Notes under the pieces: model-generated
What the model was told of the DNA's origin: nothing
Databases searched by the model: none
The model's input: the letters and a program-made list of their open reading frames with translations, nothing else
Shown here: piece after piece, positions 55,328 through 64,000 of the stretch
Position numbering within the stretch: the first letter of the stretch is position 1
Layout: every line of letters begins with the position of its first letter
Made by a program: the position numbers and the translations under genes
From: Cyanobacteria bacterium SIG28
Lineage (GTDB): Bacteria > Cyanobacteriota > Vampirovibrionia > Gastranaerophilales > Gastranaerophilaceae
Length of the DNA: 64,000 nt
Direction: 5' to 3'
Assembly: GCA_015152525.1 (NCBI GenBank)
Contig: SUTU01000001.1
Span: 1-64,000, forward strand

Positions 55328-57457
55328 TTATAAGATATTTGGAAGATCCTGACTATAAACAACACGTTTCCAGTGGCTAATATCACCCATCTCATTTTGA
55401 ACTGCATCTCGCAATAATTCGATTAACATTTTAATATCATCCTCGTTTTCAGGATTAATATCATAATTATTTAATAAGTTATTAAATATATTTGTAAATG
55501 TAGCTATTTCACCGTATAACTTACCGGAACCCGGAACATTTTTTTCATCAACATAAACACCGTTATTTATATCAATATCAACAACTGTAGGCGGAAACAA
55601 CATGTTTACAATGGCATTATTTTCAACAATATCATCAATCTGAGTTTTATCAATTTGTAATTCATTAAATGCTTTTTCGCACCTTTCTTCTGTTGTTATT
55701 AAATGTGTCCCAAAAGCTGAATACGCATCTCTATTTGCAGACATGTCATAAGGCTCTATTTGATTAGCGACTGCTGTGTATACACCGCCTAATATACGGT
55801 ACAATTCATCCATAGTGGTATTAGACTCAAGGAATAAGCTATTTCGCATTTTTGTAATTATATCTTCTCTTTTTTGCATAACATCTAAATATAAGTCATT
55901 AACTTTAGTAACTCTGCTCGCTTGAATATATTGAGCAACAGCATTCACTGTTTTTTCTGAGTTTCTTTCTTTTCCTTGAAACTCTGGATAATCAATAAAA
56001 TATTTGGAAAGCACTGAACTATATCCTATTAAAAATCTGGCTCTCTGGCTTATTTTTTCTTCATTATTATTTCTTTTATCAGTAAAATCATCAACAATAG
56101 TTACAAAAGGTGTTTCCATACAACTTGCAAAATATTCACTGTCATTCAATAATTCTGCTACCAGACTATCAAAAGCTTCTTGATTACCACTTCTTACAGC
56201 TTCAACAAAAGCCTTTTTATCTTCATCTAATAATGTAATACCAAATATATCGAATAACACAGATAAATCTGTTAATAAAACTTCTTCAAAATTTTCAGAA
56301 TTAACATCACCCAAATTAGTTATAACACTTTTATTTTCTAGCATTTCACCTTTATCATTACCAAACGGATCTAAAGGATAAATTGGCAAAGCTACATTTG
56401 AAATCCTTAACGGACTCATACCCAAACGCCATTCCGGAAGTTCACCACCTGATGTTTCTTCTAAACCGGATTTTGCAGTTTCTACTCTTGCTTGATAATT
56501 TTCTTCCATTATTTTATCAATTTCTTCCGGTGTAAGATTTGGATTATCAAGAGGAGATGAATATGCTTCGGAAACAGAATTGGCACCGGGTATAATTGCT
56601 TCAATCCTATCTCTCATTAAATTTATATAGTAATCAGCGTCTTCTTGTGCTATTTTATAACCATACATAATACCTCCCGGAACATTAGGATGTGGCGAAC
56701 TTGTATGATAAACAATTCGAGGATCAACTGTATCCAGAACTTCACATACAGCCTTCCAAGCTGCTCTTATATCATTCTCTGAAATACCATATTCTTCTGA
56801 CAGTCCCTTGAGAAAATTAACTTCAGTCCATTCATGGTTCTCGTCATAATAACCCCTTGTTTCATCATCTATTTCATGTAATTCTACAAATGTATAAGAA
56901 TCAAGTTCTAACTCATCTGCTTTAATTTTAACTTCTGCAGGTATATGACCAATAACTTCTTTTATTAATGTGGTAGCAAATGTTTTATCAGTAGGAACTG
57001 ACATAGTTTCAATAGCTTCGATTATTCTTTTAAATTCGCTTCGTGTAAAAGAATAACTACTGTTTGTTGTTTTTCTTGAAGATGTAGCATTATTAACCAC
57101 AGGGGAAGACGCAGGTGCCTGGGTTGACACTTGCGCCGGAGCCTGAGTATCAGTTTCAACGGTTTCACCTTCTGCCATACTTAACTCAACATTAATATTA
57201 GCCAATTTGAAAGTTATTGTTCCGCCGCTCAAATTTACATTTGGACCTTCAACAGCAACCCCTTGCGATTTTAGCTGTTCAACAACAGCTAAAACGGCAT
57301 TAACACCCTCATTTTTCATAAGGTTATAAATCTGCTGAATATCAACAGCTAATTTTACATCCTTATCTGCTTGGACTGTTCCTGTTGTTTCGATTTCGTT
57401 TTTATGTTTGTTATAAAAATCTACATAAGCGTTATAATTTGTGTTAATGTTTACCAT
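55328..57457 (-). CDS. 709-aa protein of unknown function with flagellin-like start and leader
   Basis: Starts MVNINTNYNAYVDFYNKHK, reminiscent of the INTN motif that opens the flagellins. There is no signal peptide. A Thr/Ala/Ser-rich linker lies at about 110-140 (TQAPAQVSTQAPASSPVVNN), followed by a long acidic, mostly helical body with no motif I know. AAAGGAG precedes the ATG. The 358-bp region up to 57815 holds no gene; it contains the leader with a GGA-loop hairpin (57588-57611) and TTTGTAAAC at about 57711-57719, also found upstream of two flagellins. Export through the flagellar system is a hypothesis. Confidence 0.8.
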   Translation of the reverse strand: MVNINTNYNAYVDFYNKHKNEIETTGTVQADKDVKLAVDIQQIYNLMKNEGVNAVLAVVEQLKSQGVAVEGPNVNLSGGTITFKLANINVELSMAEGETVETDTQAPAQVSTQAPASSPVVNNATSSRKTTNSSYSFTRSEFKRIIEAIETMSVPTDKTFATTLIKEVIGHIPAEVKIKADELELDSYTFVELHEIDDETRGYYDENHEWTEVNFLKGLSEEYGISENDIRAAWKAVCEVLDTVDPRIVYHTSSPHPNVPGGIMYGYKIAQEDADYYINLMRDRIEAIIPGANSVSEAYSSPLDNPNLTPEEIDKIMEENYQARVETAKSGLEETSGGELPEWRLGMSPLRISNVALPIYPLDPFGNDKGEMLENKSVITNLGDVNSENFEEVLLTDLSVLFDIFGITLLDEDKKAFVEAVRSGNQEAFDSLVAELLNDSEYFASCMETPFVTIVDDFTDKRNNNEEKISQRARFLIGYSSVLSKYFIDYPEFQGKERNSEKTVNAVAQYIQASRVTKVNDLYLDVMQKREDIITKMRNSLFLESNTTMDELYRILGGVYTAVANQIEPYDMSANRDAYSAFGTHLITTEERCEKAFNELQIDKTQIDDIVENNAIVNMLFPPTVVDIDINNGVYVDEKNVPGSGKLYGEIATFTNIFNNLLNNYDINPENEDDIKMLIELLRDAVQNEMGDISHWKRVVYSQDLPNIL

Positions 57458-57587
57458 TGTTCACTCCTTTCTTCTTTGATTTAATATCAATTTCTTCATC
57501 TCAAAAATATTCACAGGTAATACTGTACAGAAATTAATAAATTTCTGCATTTTTAAACTCTCAATATAAATTTCTCTCTAAGAATCT

Positions 57588-57611
57588 GACCTCTTATTCC
57601 TCGCTCAGGTC
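57588..57611 (-). promoter_or_regulatory. GGA-loop hairpin in the leader of the 709-aa gene
   Basis: Stem GACCT/AGGTC closing a 14-nt loop that contains GAGGAATAA, about 130 nt before the ATG. Less compact than the flagellin hairpins. Confidence 0.35.
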
Positions 57612-57772
57612 ATTACTCCTTTTTGTTTATTCACTCCAAAAATTCTTTATACTGTAAATAACGTTTTTTTATTTTTTTAATTTTAAAAATCAAAAAATTT
57701 GTTACAAAGTTTACAAATCTAAATTAAAAAAATTACTTATAAAAATACAAAACAAAATTATCATTTTTGTTA

Positions 57773-57778
57773 TATAAT
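57773..57778 (+). promoter_or_regulatory. -10 box (TATAAT) of the NhaD/ArsB-type gene
   Basis: A TATAAT box 37 nt before the ATG at 57816, with AAGGAGG as Shine-Dalgarno. No clear -35. Confidence 0.45.
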
Positions 57779-57815
57779 TGGGCTTGTATAGATTATTAAT
57801 TCTCAAGGAGGAATA

Positions 57816-59141
57816 ATGGAGAGTATTTTAAGCATGATTCAACCTCATGCACTGGTTGTTTCAGCTACAATTCTTATTGTGGCATATATATTTATTGCCA
57901 CTGAAAAATTACCTAAAATGACTGTAGCTTTAGTAGGTGCTTCACTAACATTGTTACTTGGGCTTTTAGGACAAAGTGCAAAATTAGACGGGGAATTGAA
58001 TCCGCATTATTTCATTAATTATGTTGATTTCAACGTTATTTTCTTATTAGTTTCAATGATGATTATTGTTAGCATTGCAACAAGAAGCGGAATATTCACT
58101 TGGGTTGCTAACGAAATGTTAAAGAAAACAAAAGGACGTCCGGTAGCAATTCTAATATCATTGGCTTTATTCACAGCTGTTGCATCAGCTTTTTTAGACA
58201 ATGTTACAACAGTTATTCTTATCATGCCGGTAACTTTTGCCATAGCAAAAGAACTTGATATTAACCCTATTCCGTTTTTGATTACAGAGATATTAGCATC
58301 AAATATTGGTGGAACTGCAACCCTAATCGGTGATCCGCCAAATATTATTATCGGAAGCGAAGGTAATTTATCATTTATGGCATTTATCCAAGAATTAACA
58401 GTAATTGTTGCAATAATCTTAGTTACGGTAATCGCAATCATGACTTTTTGGTTTAAAAAGTATTTACACGCTACTGAAGAAAACATGGCAAAAGCTGTAG
58501 ACATGGATAATTCTAAGACTATAACCGATAAGGCGCTAATGTGGCGATCTTTATTTGTATTATTTTTAGTAATCTTAGGTTTTGTTACTCACGACGTAAC
58601 TCACATCCAAACTTGTGTTTGCGCAATGGCTGGTGCAAGTATTTTATTGTTATTTGAAAAACCTCACGAAATTTTACACGATGTTGAGTGGAATACAATA
58701 TTCTTCTTTATCGGTCTATTCGTAATTATTGGTGGTTTTGAAGCTGCCGGCGGTATTGAATTAATGGCAAAGTGGTTACTTGATATAACTCACGGTTCTC
58801 AATCTATAGCATCAATGGTTATTCTTTGGGGTTCAGGAATTCTATCAGGTATAATCGACAACATTCCATACACAGCTACAATGGCACCAATGATTGCAGA
58901 AATCTCACTTGAAAAAGGTGCTGATTTTGCATATCCACTATGGTGGTGTTTATCTCTTGGCGCTTGCTTAGGTGGCAATTTAACTATTATAGGTGCTGCA
59001 GCAAACGTTATCGTTTCCGAAACTTCTGCTGCTACAGGACATCCGATTAAATTTATGGAATACCTAAAATATGGTGTTGTGATTACTTTAACATCACTTG
59101 CCCTAAGCACCGGATATATTTGGATTAGATTTTTACACTAA
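57816..59141 (+). CDS. NhaD/ArsB-family ion transporter
   Basis: 441 aa, about 11-12 membrane helices. Conserved stretches: FLDNVTTVILIMPVTFAIAK, ASNIGGTATLIGDPPNIIIG and SGIIDNIPYTATMAPMI, including the inverted-repeat DNxP motifs of the ion-transporter superfamily. Members are Na+/H+ antiporters (NhaD) or arsenite/organic-anion permeases; no ars genes adjoin, so Na+/H+ exchange is the likelier role. Confidence 0.9.
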   Translation: MESILSMIQPHALVVSATILIVAYIFIATEKLPKMTVALVGASLTLLLGLLGQSAKLDGELNPHYFINYVDFNVIFLLVSMMIIVSIATRSGIFTWVANEMLKKTKGRPVAILISLALFTAVASAFLDNVTTVILIMPVTFAIAKELDINPIPFLITEILASNIGGTATLIGDPPNIIIGSEGNLSFMAFIQELTVIVAIILVTVIAIMTFWFKKYLHATEENMAKAVDMDNSKTITDKALMWRSLFVLFLVILGFVTHDVTHIQTCVCAMAGASILLLFEKPHEILHDVEWNTIFFFIGLFVIIGGFEAAGGIELMAKWLLDITHGSQSIASMVILWGSGILSGIIDNIPYTATMAPMIAEISLEKGADFAYPLWWCLSLGACLGGNLTIIGAAANVIVSETSAATGHPIKFMEYLKYGVVITLTSLALSTGYIWIRFLH

Positions 59142-59160
59142 TTATTAAATATAAAGCAAA

Positions 59161-59195
59161 AGAGGGGGCTGGCGTATAACGCCAGCCCCTCTTAA
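59161..59195. terminator. Bidirectional intrinsic terminator
   Basis: Stem AGAGGGGGCTGGCGT / ACGCCAGCCCCTCT with one bulged G and loop ATA, between the transporter and the convergent GH13 gene. Confidence 0.9.
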
Positions 59196-59207
59196 TATCC
59201 ATTTTTT

Positions 59208-61445
59208 TTATCGAGTACGTTTAAGAATACAGAAAGAATTCGGCGCTAGACGAATATTTTGATGATAATAATCTATTGTCCCTCTGTCTTTATTGGTATA
59301 ATCTGAACCGCCATAACGCCACGAATCACTATTGAAAATTTCTTCCCAAACACCTTCCGGAAACTCATGCATTCCAAAATTATCTTGGAATTTATCACCA
59401 AGTTTCTTTATTACTAACACCTCTTCAGTACCGAACTTCAAATGGTGAGTTAGAACATTATTTTGACAATCTTTATAAGATTTCACTATTCGTCCTTGTT
59501 GTAAAGCCATTGAAGAATTAAATACCTCTACTAAATCTTTTGAAAAATTCTTCATTTGATATTCATAACTGTCCTTTATCTTAACACTATCAATAATAGA
59601 ATCTTTTCTTGCAACTTTTTCAGAAGTATCATATCCTTTATCAGTTATGTTGTCAGGACCGTCAAACTGTCTAAAGAATTTAAATCTTGATAAATTCATT
59701 TTATCATCACCCTGGAAATACAATTTGGGACCCGGTGTAGTCATAATTATTCCAAAAGCCAGTTTATGTCGAGCTTTAGCAACATTAAAAGCGTTTTCAA
59801 TATCTTTAATATACAAACTTTCAGAATGTTTCAAACCTTGATCTCTTAAAATACTTTGTAAATCTTGATGAGTAAATCTATAAATATCACCATCACCCAT
59901 AAGTTCAGCTAATTTTTGGGATACACGAGCAGCAGCTTGCCCTCTTTCTGCATCATTCCAGCCTTCAACTTTTGCTCCAAGGTTTAAATATGTAGCCATA
60001 ACTTTAGGTATTAAGCGAGTACCGTCTTGATTACCAATCTCATCATGAGTCATCATAAATTTTACCCTATATTCTGAATTTCTTATTGCGTTATCTAAAT
60101 CTTCTAAATGGATATTATGCTGTATTAAATTTCTGTGCAACACATCTTTAAGGTTAAAATCCCATTCACTATCAAAGCCTATTTTTACCGGTCCTTTTAG
60201 TCTATAAGTATTATTTCTTAACCCATCAATTTTGTTATTAATATCAGCTAAATTATTTTCATGAGATTCAAACCTGTACCCTTTTTCGGTAACATGCCCC
60301 GCATTATTTCTACCATCTTCTGCAATAATAAACACATCCGGATTATGATAAGCTAACTCTTCCTCCAATTGTTTTAGAAACAGATCCGAATGACAATGCT
60401 GAGTCATATCTAACCTTATTCCGTCTACTTTAAACTCATTCGCCCACCATAGAGCAGCATTAATCATGTAATCACGAACATACTTACTATCTTCTTGTTC
60501 ATAGTTAAATACATCACCCCATTGTCTTTTCCAGGACTCAGCATATTTATCGATATAAGGTCCGGTTTTGCTAAGATAGTTACCGTCTGCACCAATATGA
60601 TTTGGAACCATATCTATAATTACGTGCATTCTTTTATTATGTATATAATCTATTAATTCTTTAAGCTTATCCGGTCCGCCTAATTTTTCATTAACGGCAA
60701 ATTTTCCGACACCATCATATCCCCATTGGAGTGAAAAAGTATTCTCAACCGGCATAATTTCAATCGCATTAGCTACCTTATCTTTTGCGATTTTATCAAT
60801 ATATGCTTTTGCTTTATCAAAAGTCCCTTCTTGGCTTAATGTAGGAATATTCACCTCTTCTATTATTAGTCTATCCAACCCTCGTAACCTTGCGTCATTT
60901 TTCCTTGTAATTCTTTCAGGATCATAACCGTTTATCCAACGTGTATTTTTCCAATCGTAAGCTTTTTGATCATAAACCTGACTCCAACCATTAATATGAG
61001 GTTGTTTTTTTGCAAAAGGATCTTTTACAAAATTTGTTTCTTCAGAGCTTTTTTCAATAATATATCTATAACTTGCCCCTGGTGAAGCATCTACATCATT
61101 TGCTTCAAAAACCCCGTCGCCTTTATTTTCCATTTCATAAATAGTAGATTTTTCAGTTTTTAAACCTGTAGAAGCTGTTAGTCCCAATATTAAACTTAAT
61201 ATTTTTTTTATTTTATCAATATTAAAGTTTATGTTATTAGTATTTACACCACTTCCGTTTGCAATCTCAACAAAAACACGTTTTGCATCCGGAAAAGAAA
61301 ATAGCTTAAAATTCGTTTTTCCGGTTTCTTTTATATAATTAGCCCCCCAACTAACATGCTCACTCCACTTATGACCAAAAGACGGTTTTTTTTGTTGTTT
61401 TTCCCTTAAATTACCAATAGTTGCATTAATCCCCATTACTTTCAT
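59208..61445 (-). CDS. GH13 alpha-glucan enzyme (paralogue 1)
   Basis: 745 aa. N-terminal CBM48-like beta domain (KLFSFPDAKRVFVEIANGSG). TIM barrel with the four GH13 regions: DMVPNHIG, GIRLDMTQH (nucleophile Asp), IIAEDGRNN (acid Glu) and MTHDEIGNQDGT (Asp). The C-terminal beta domain has VWEEIFNSDSWRYGGSDY, as in branching enzymes and their relatives. No signal peptide, so it acts on internal glucan or maltodextrin. Which reaction (branching, hydrolysis, trehalose release) cannot be told. AGGAGA before the ATG. About 100 bp downstream of its paralogue. Confidence 0.9.
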   Translation of the reverse strand: MKVMGINATIGNLREKQQKKPSFGHKWSEHVSWGANYIKETGKTNFKLFSFPDAKRVFVEIANGSGVNTNNINFNIDKIKKILSLILGLTASTGLKTEKSTIYEMENKGDGVFEANDVDASPGASYRYIIEKSSEETNFVKDPFAKKQPHINGWSQVYDQKAYDWKNTRWINGYDPERITRKNDARLRGLDRLIIEEVNIPTLSQEGTFDKAKAYIDKIAKDKVANAIEIMPVENTFSLQWGYDGVGKFAVNEKLGGPDKLKELIDYIHNKRMHVIIDMVPNHIGADGNYLSKTGPYIDKYAESWKRQWGDVFNYEQEDSKYVRDYMINAALWWANEFKVDGIRLDMTQHCHSDLFLKQLEEELAYHNPDVFIIAEDGRNNAGHVTEKGYRFESHENNLADINNKIDGLRNNTYRLKGPVKIGFDSEWDFNLKDVLHRNLIQHNIHLEDLDNAIRNSEYRVKFMMTHDEIGNQDGTRLIPKVMATYLNLGAKVEGWNDAERGQAAARVSQKLAELMGDGDIYRFTHQDLQSILRDQGLKHSESLYIKDIENAFNVAKARHKLAFGIIMTTPGPKLYFQGDDKMNLSRFKFFRQFDGPDNITDKGYDTSEKVARKDSIIDSVKIKDSYEYQMKNFSKDLVEVFNSSMALQQGRIVKSYKDCQNNVLTHHLKFGTEEVLVIKKLGDKFQDNFGMHEFPEGVWEEIFNSDSWRYGGSDYTNKDRGTIDYYHQNIRLAPNSFCILKRTR

Positions 61446-61523
61446 ATACTTCTCCTATATACACACACTATATTTATTAAAAACCTGTAAAAATAAAATT
61501 TGCTACTTAATAAATAAAAAAAT

Positions 61524-61550
61524 TACCGTCTTTTTTGACGGCATTTTTTT
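61524..61550. terminator. Intrinsic terminator between the GH13 genes
   Basis: Stem CCGTC/GACGG around T6, with T runs on both strands. It follows the 61550-63823 stop, so the second GH13 gene in transcript order probably has its own promoter. Confidence 0.8.
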
Positions 61551-63823
61551 TATTTAATTTTTTGTAATATTATCACCGAATTCGGTGCAATTGTCAAGTT
61601 TTGTTTATTTCGATTTATTGTTGAGTTTTTCCCTTCATTAACATTATTACCGCCACCATAAATTTCACTATCCGAATTAAATACTTCTTTCCAATTACCA
61701 TCAGGAAATCCTGAATACCAATAATTTTTATCATGTAAAGTATTACCAAAGTTTTTTATAACCAAAACCTCATCATCATCTTTTTTTAATTGATGAATAT
61801 GAATATTATTTTTAAAATCATTCCAAGTATTTATCATATCACCGCTTTTTAAAGCTTTTGAACCTTTAACTAAACCTATTAAATCTGAAGAAAATCTTCT
61901 AATTTCTTCAGAATGAGAAGTTTCACTCTGAGGTACACTGTCAATCATAGAATCTTTTCTTGCAATAGCTTCCAGAGTGTCATATCCCTTCTGGTTTATT
62001 ATAGACTCTACATATCCTTTTTCATTTTCTCTATCATAACTATCAGACGAAAATTCCCTAAAGAACTTAAACCTTGATAAGTTCATCTCGTCATCACCTT
62101 GGAAAAACATCTTTGGACCAGGAATTGTCAAAGGTACTGCCAAACTTAATTTATGTCTGGCTTTCGCTATATTAAATGCTGTTCTTAAATCACCTGTTGT
62201 TATAGTTGCAGAATCTACCATTCCATGTTGTCTTGCAAAAGTTTTTAACTTATCATCACTAACAGTATTTAAGTCGTTTTGAACAGAAAACTCTGCTAAT
62301 TTTTGTCCAAGATGTGCTGCTCTTTGACCTTTTTGAGCATCGCTTTCACCTGGCACTTTAAAAAACAAACCTAATTCTGCAGCTATCGCTTTTGGTATAA
62401 GTCTTGTTCCGTCAATATTGCCGATTTCGTCATGACTCATTACATATTTAACTCTATATTTTGAATTTTTTATCAAATGATCAAGTTTCCACATATCCAG
62501 ATCTTTTGAATCAGCTAAAGTATCTTTAAGCACATGCATCAATGGAAAATCCCATTCAGTGTCATAACCAAGTTCTGCAGGATATGTCTGCCAGTTTTTA
62601 TAAGCGATATTATTAACATTTTCATCTATCATACCCAAAGAATCTTCATGCGATAACTTATAGGTATTATATTGAGTTGTTGCAAACTTGTTATCACGCC
62701 CGTCTTCTGCTATCAAAAATACATCCGGATTATGATGATTTACTTCTTCAACAATCTGTTTTAACAAATAATCAGATGCACAATTTTTCGTCATATCAAG
62801 CCTTAGACCATCAACCTTAAATTCATTAACCCACCAAAGCATGGCATTTGCCATCCAATCTCTTACATATTTGTTATTATGTCCTTCATAATTTGGAACA
62901 TCGCCGAACTCACCGGCATTTTTTCTGTAAGGACCTGTTTTAGGTAAATAATTTCCATCCGGTCCAATATGATTAGGCACTGCATCCATAATTACATTTA
63001 AGCCGTTTCCGTGGGCATAATCTATAAGTTCTTTAAGTTCTGCTTGAGTTCCCATTTTAGGATTTACGGCAAATTTATCAACACCGTCATAACCCCACTG
63101 AAGTGAAAAAGTATTTTCTACAGGCATAATTTCAATTGCAGTAGCATATCCTTTTGAGACAATATTATCAATGTACCCCTTAGCTTTTTCAAAAGATCCT
63201 TCTTCCGATAACGTTGGAATATTAATTTCTTCAATAAACAAGTCTTCTAAGCCTCTTAGTTTTTCTTCAGGTTTTCTTACAATTCTCCTAGAATCTTTGC
63301 CTTCTAACCAATCTATACTTTTCCATTCATAATTATCAGAATCATAAATCTCACTCCAACCGTTTACATCAGACTGTTGTTTAGAATACGGATCTTTTAC
63401 TATATTAATATTTTTTGCGCCATCTACAACTATATATCTGTATTGAGAACCTGCGCTAGCATTTATATCTTTTGCCTCATAAACACCCTCACCTTTATGC
63501 ACCATCGGATAAATTTTAGTTTCGTTATCTTCTTGATTTAATGCATCTATTGATAAGGCTGCACCTTGTGCAAACACAACTTGAGCCACTCTCTCCCAAA
63601 TTTTACCAAACTTAGTACCTGCTTTATTAGCAACTTCTACAAAAACAGCTTTTGCATCCGGAAAAGAAAATAGTTTAAAATTAGCTTTTCCGGTTTCTTT
63701 CACCAAATTTGCACCCCAACTGACATGCTCACTCATTTGACGTTTAAAAGACTGATTGTAATCTCTATTTTTATTATCATTATTTCTATTAACAGCTAAT
63801 GCAGAAATCTTATCTACTCTCAT
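61550..63823 (-). CDS. GH13 alpha-glucan enzyme (paralogue 2)
   Basis: 757 aa, collinear with the neighbour at 59208-61445 over its length, evidently a tandem duplication with considerable divergence. GH13 regions: DAVPNHIG, GLRLDMTKN, LIAEDGRDN and MSHDEIGNIDGT, all catalytic residues retained. N-terminal KLFSFPDAKAVFVEVANKAG. C-terminal NWKEVFNSDSEIYGGGNNV. No signal peptide. GGAGAGGAA before the ATG. It lies 48 bp after era on the same strand. Confidence 0.9.
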   Translation of the reverse strand: MRVDKISALAVNRNNDNKNRDYNQSFKRQMSEHVSWGANLVKETGKANFKLFSFPDAKAVFVEVANKAGTKFGKIWERVAQVVFAQGAALSIDALNQEDNETKIYPMVHKGEGVYEAKDINASAGSQYRYIVVDGAKNINIVKDPYSKQQSDVNGWSEIYDSDNYEWKSIDWLEGKDSRRIVRKPEEKLRGLEDLFIEEINIPTLSEEGSFEKAKGYIDNIVSKGYATAIEIMPVENTFSLQWGYDGVDKFAVNPKMGTQAELKELIDYAHGNGLNVIMDAVPNHIGPDGNYLPKTGPYRKNAGEFGDVPNYEGHNNKYVRDWMANAMLWWVNEFKVDGLRLDMTKNCASDYLLKQIVEEVNHHNPDVFLIAEDGRDNKFATTQYNTYKLSHEDSLGMIDENVNNIAYKNWQTYPAELGYDTEWDFPLMHVLKDTLADSKDLDMWKLDHLIKNSKYRVKYVMSHDEIGNIDGTRLIPKAIAAELGLFFKVPGESDAQKGQRAAHLGQKLAEFSVQNDLNTVSDDKLKTFARQHGMVDSATITTGDLRTAFNIAKARHKLSLAVPLTIPGPKMFFQGDDEMNLSRFKFFREFSSDSYDRENEKGYVESIINQKGYDTLEAIARKDSMIDSVPQSETSHSEEIRRFSSDLIGLVKGSKALKSGDMINTWNDFKNNIHIHQLKKDDDEVLVIKNFGNTLHDKNYWYSGFPDGNWKEVFNSDSEIYGGGNNVNEGKNSTINRNKQNLTIAPNSVIILQKIK

Positions 63824-63871
63824 TTCCTCTCCAAAATAAAAAAATACTACTATCTAAAAAACACTTAAAAT

Positions 63872-64000
63872 ATCAGTTTTCTGAAACATAACCAAAAGTT
63901 TTTAAAACTTTATCCTTCTTTCTCCAGTCTTTTTCGACCTTTACTTCTAAACCTAAAAAGACTTTCTTATCAACTATTTTTTCCAACTCTATCCTTGCTT
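63872..64000 (-). CDS. era: GTPase Era, 3' end only
   Basis: The minus strand is open from the window edge to TGA at 63872. It encodes 42 residues: ARIELEKIVDKKVFLGLEVK, then VEKDWRKKDKVLKTFGYVSE and a final N. This is the C-terminal KH domain of Era (pattern EKxxxKKVFLxLxVKVxKDWR and LxxxGY), which binds the 3' end of 16S rRNA during 30S assembly. The GTPase domain lies outside the window. Confidence 0.9.

Overview
The window looks like a chromosome segment from an AT-rich, diderm, flagellated anaerobe. My best guess is a gut member of the non-photosynthetic cyanobacterial relatives (Vampirovibrionia/Melainabacteria, order Gastranaerophilales). The reasons are the low G+C, outer-membrane lipid-transport genes (AsmA-like protein, MlaE), a SigB/SigF-type sigma factor in one operon with a prepilin peptidase, a ferredoxin-dependent 2-oxoacid oxidoreductase, ATP-dependent PEP carboxykinase, several flagellins, and many small secreted proteins I cannot name. 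The assignment is inference; there is no rRNA in the window.

Layout. 1-3145 is an accessory patch: a flagellin whose middle is replaced by GLUG-type repeats, preceded by a 13-G run and flanked by palindromic dispersed repeats. 3146-7482 holds mutL, secreted proteins, a zinc-ribbon protein and dUTPase. 7483-10031 is a second accessory patch: tRNA-Leu(GAG) with a duplicated 3' end, a long imperfect hairpin, and a REP-associated tyrosine transposase (RAYT) with four copies of its likely REP palindrome. 10032-19466 encodes envelope functions: a 1448-aa AsmA-like protein, an ABC flippase-type exporter, a HAD phosphatase, a nucleotidyltransferase-kinase fusion and an aminotransferase. 19512-24377 carries a secreted protein, a lytic transglycosylase, tmk and prfB. 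24391-37396 holds small unknowns, an XRE regulator with overlapping divergent promoters, fusA, a PurD-like protein, ahcY with a 54-aa upstream gene, a SWIM/SNF2 helicase, rpsU, lepB and a polyprenyl synthase homologue. 37563-49061 covers a flagellin with a long structured leader, a 2-hydroxyacid dehydrogenase, rarA, rlmH, tRNA-Thr(CGT), isocitrate dehydrogenase family, a membrane glycosyltransferase, mlaE and pckA. 49266-57457 has the sigma factor, prepilin peptidase, another flagellin, the four-subunit 2-oxoacid:ferredoxin oxidoreductase and a 709-aa unknown whose start and leader recall the flagellins. 57816-64000 ends with an NhaD/ArsB-type transporter, two tandem GH13 enzymes and the 3' end of era.

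How the genes fit together. The metabolic genes suggest fermentative carbon flow through 2-oxoacids and PEP/oxaloacetate, with intracellular alpha-glucan handling. The surface theme is strong: three flagellins, a pilin-processing peptidase, a signal peptidase, a GT-C glycosyltransferase, and an exporter beside sugar-modification genes.

The most interesting regulatory signals are: (i) repeated small hairpins with GGA in the loop in flagellin leaders, as expected for CsrA control; (ii) a set of genes with no Shine-Dalgarno but a -10 box exactly 6 nt before the start codon, suggesting leaderless transcription; and (iii) a palindromic operator placed over two divergent promoters at the XRE gene. 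No CRISPR array, complete prophage or insertion sequence other than the RAYT was seen.
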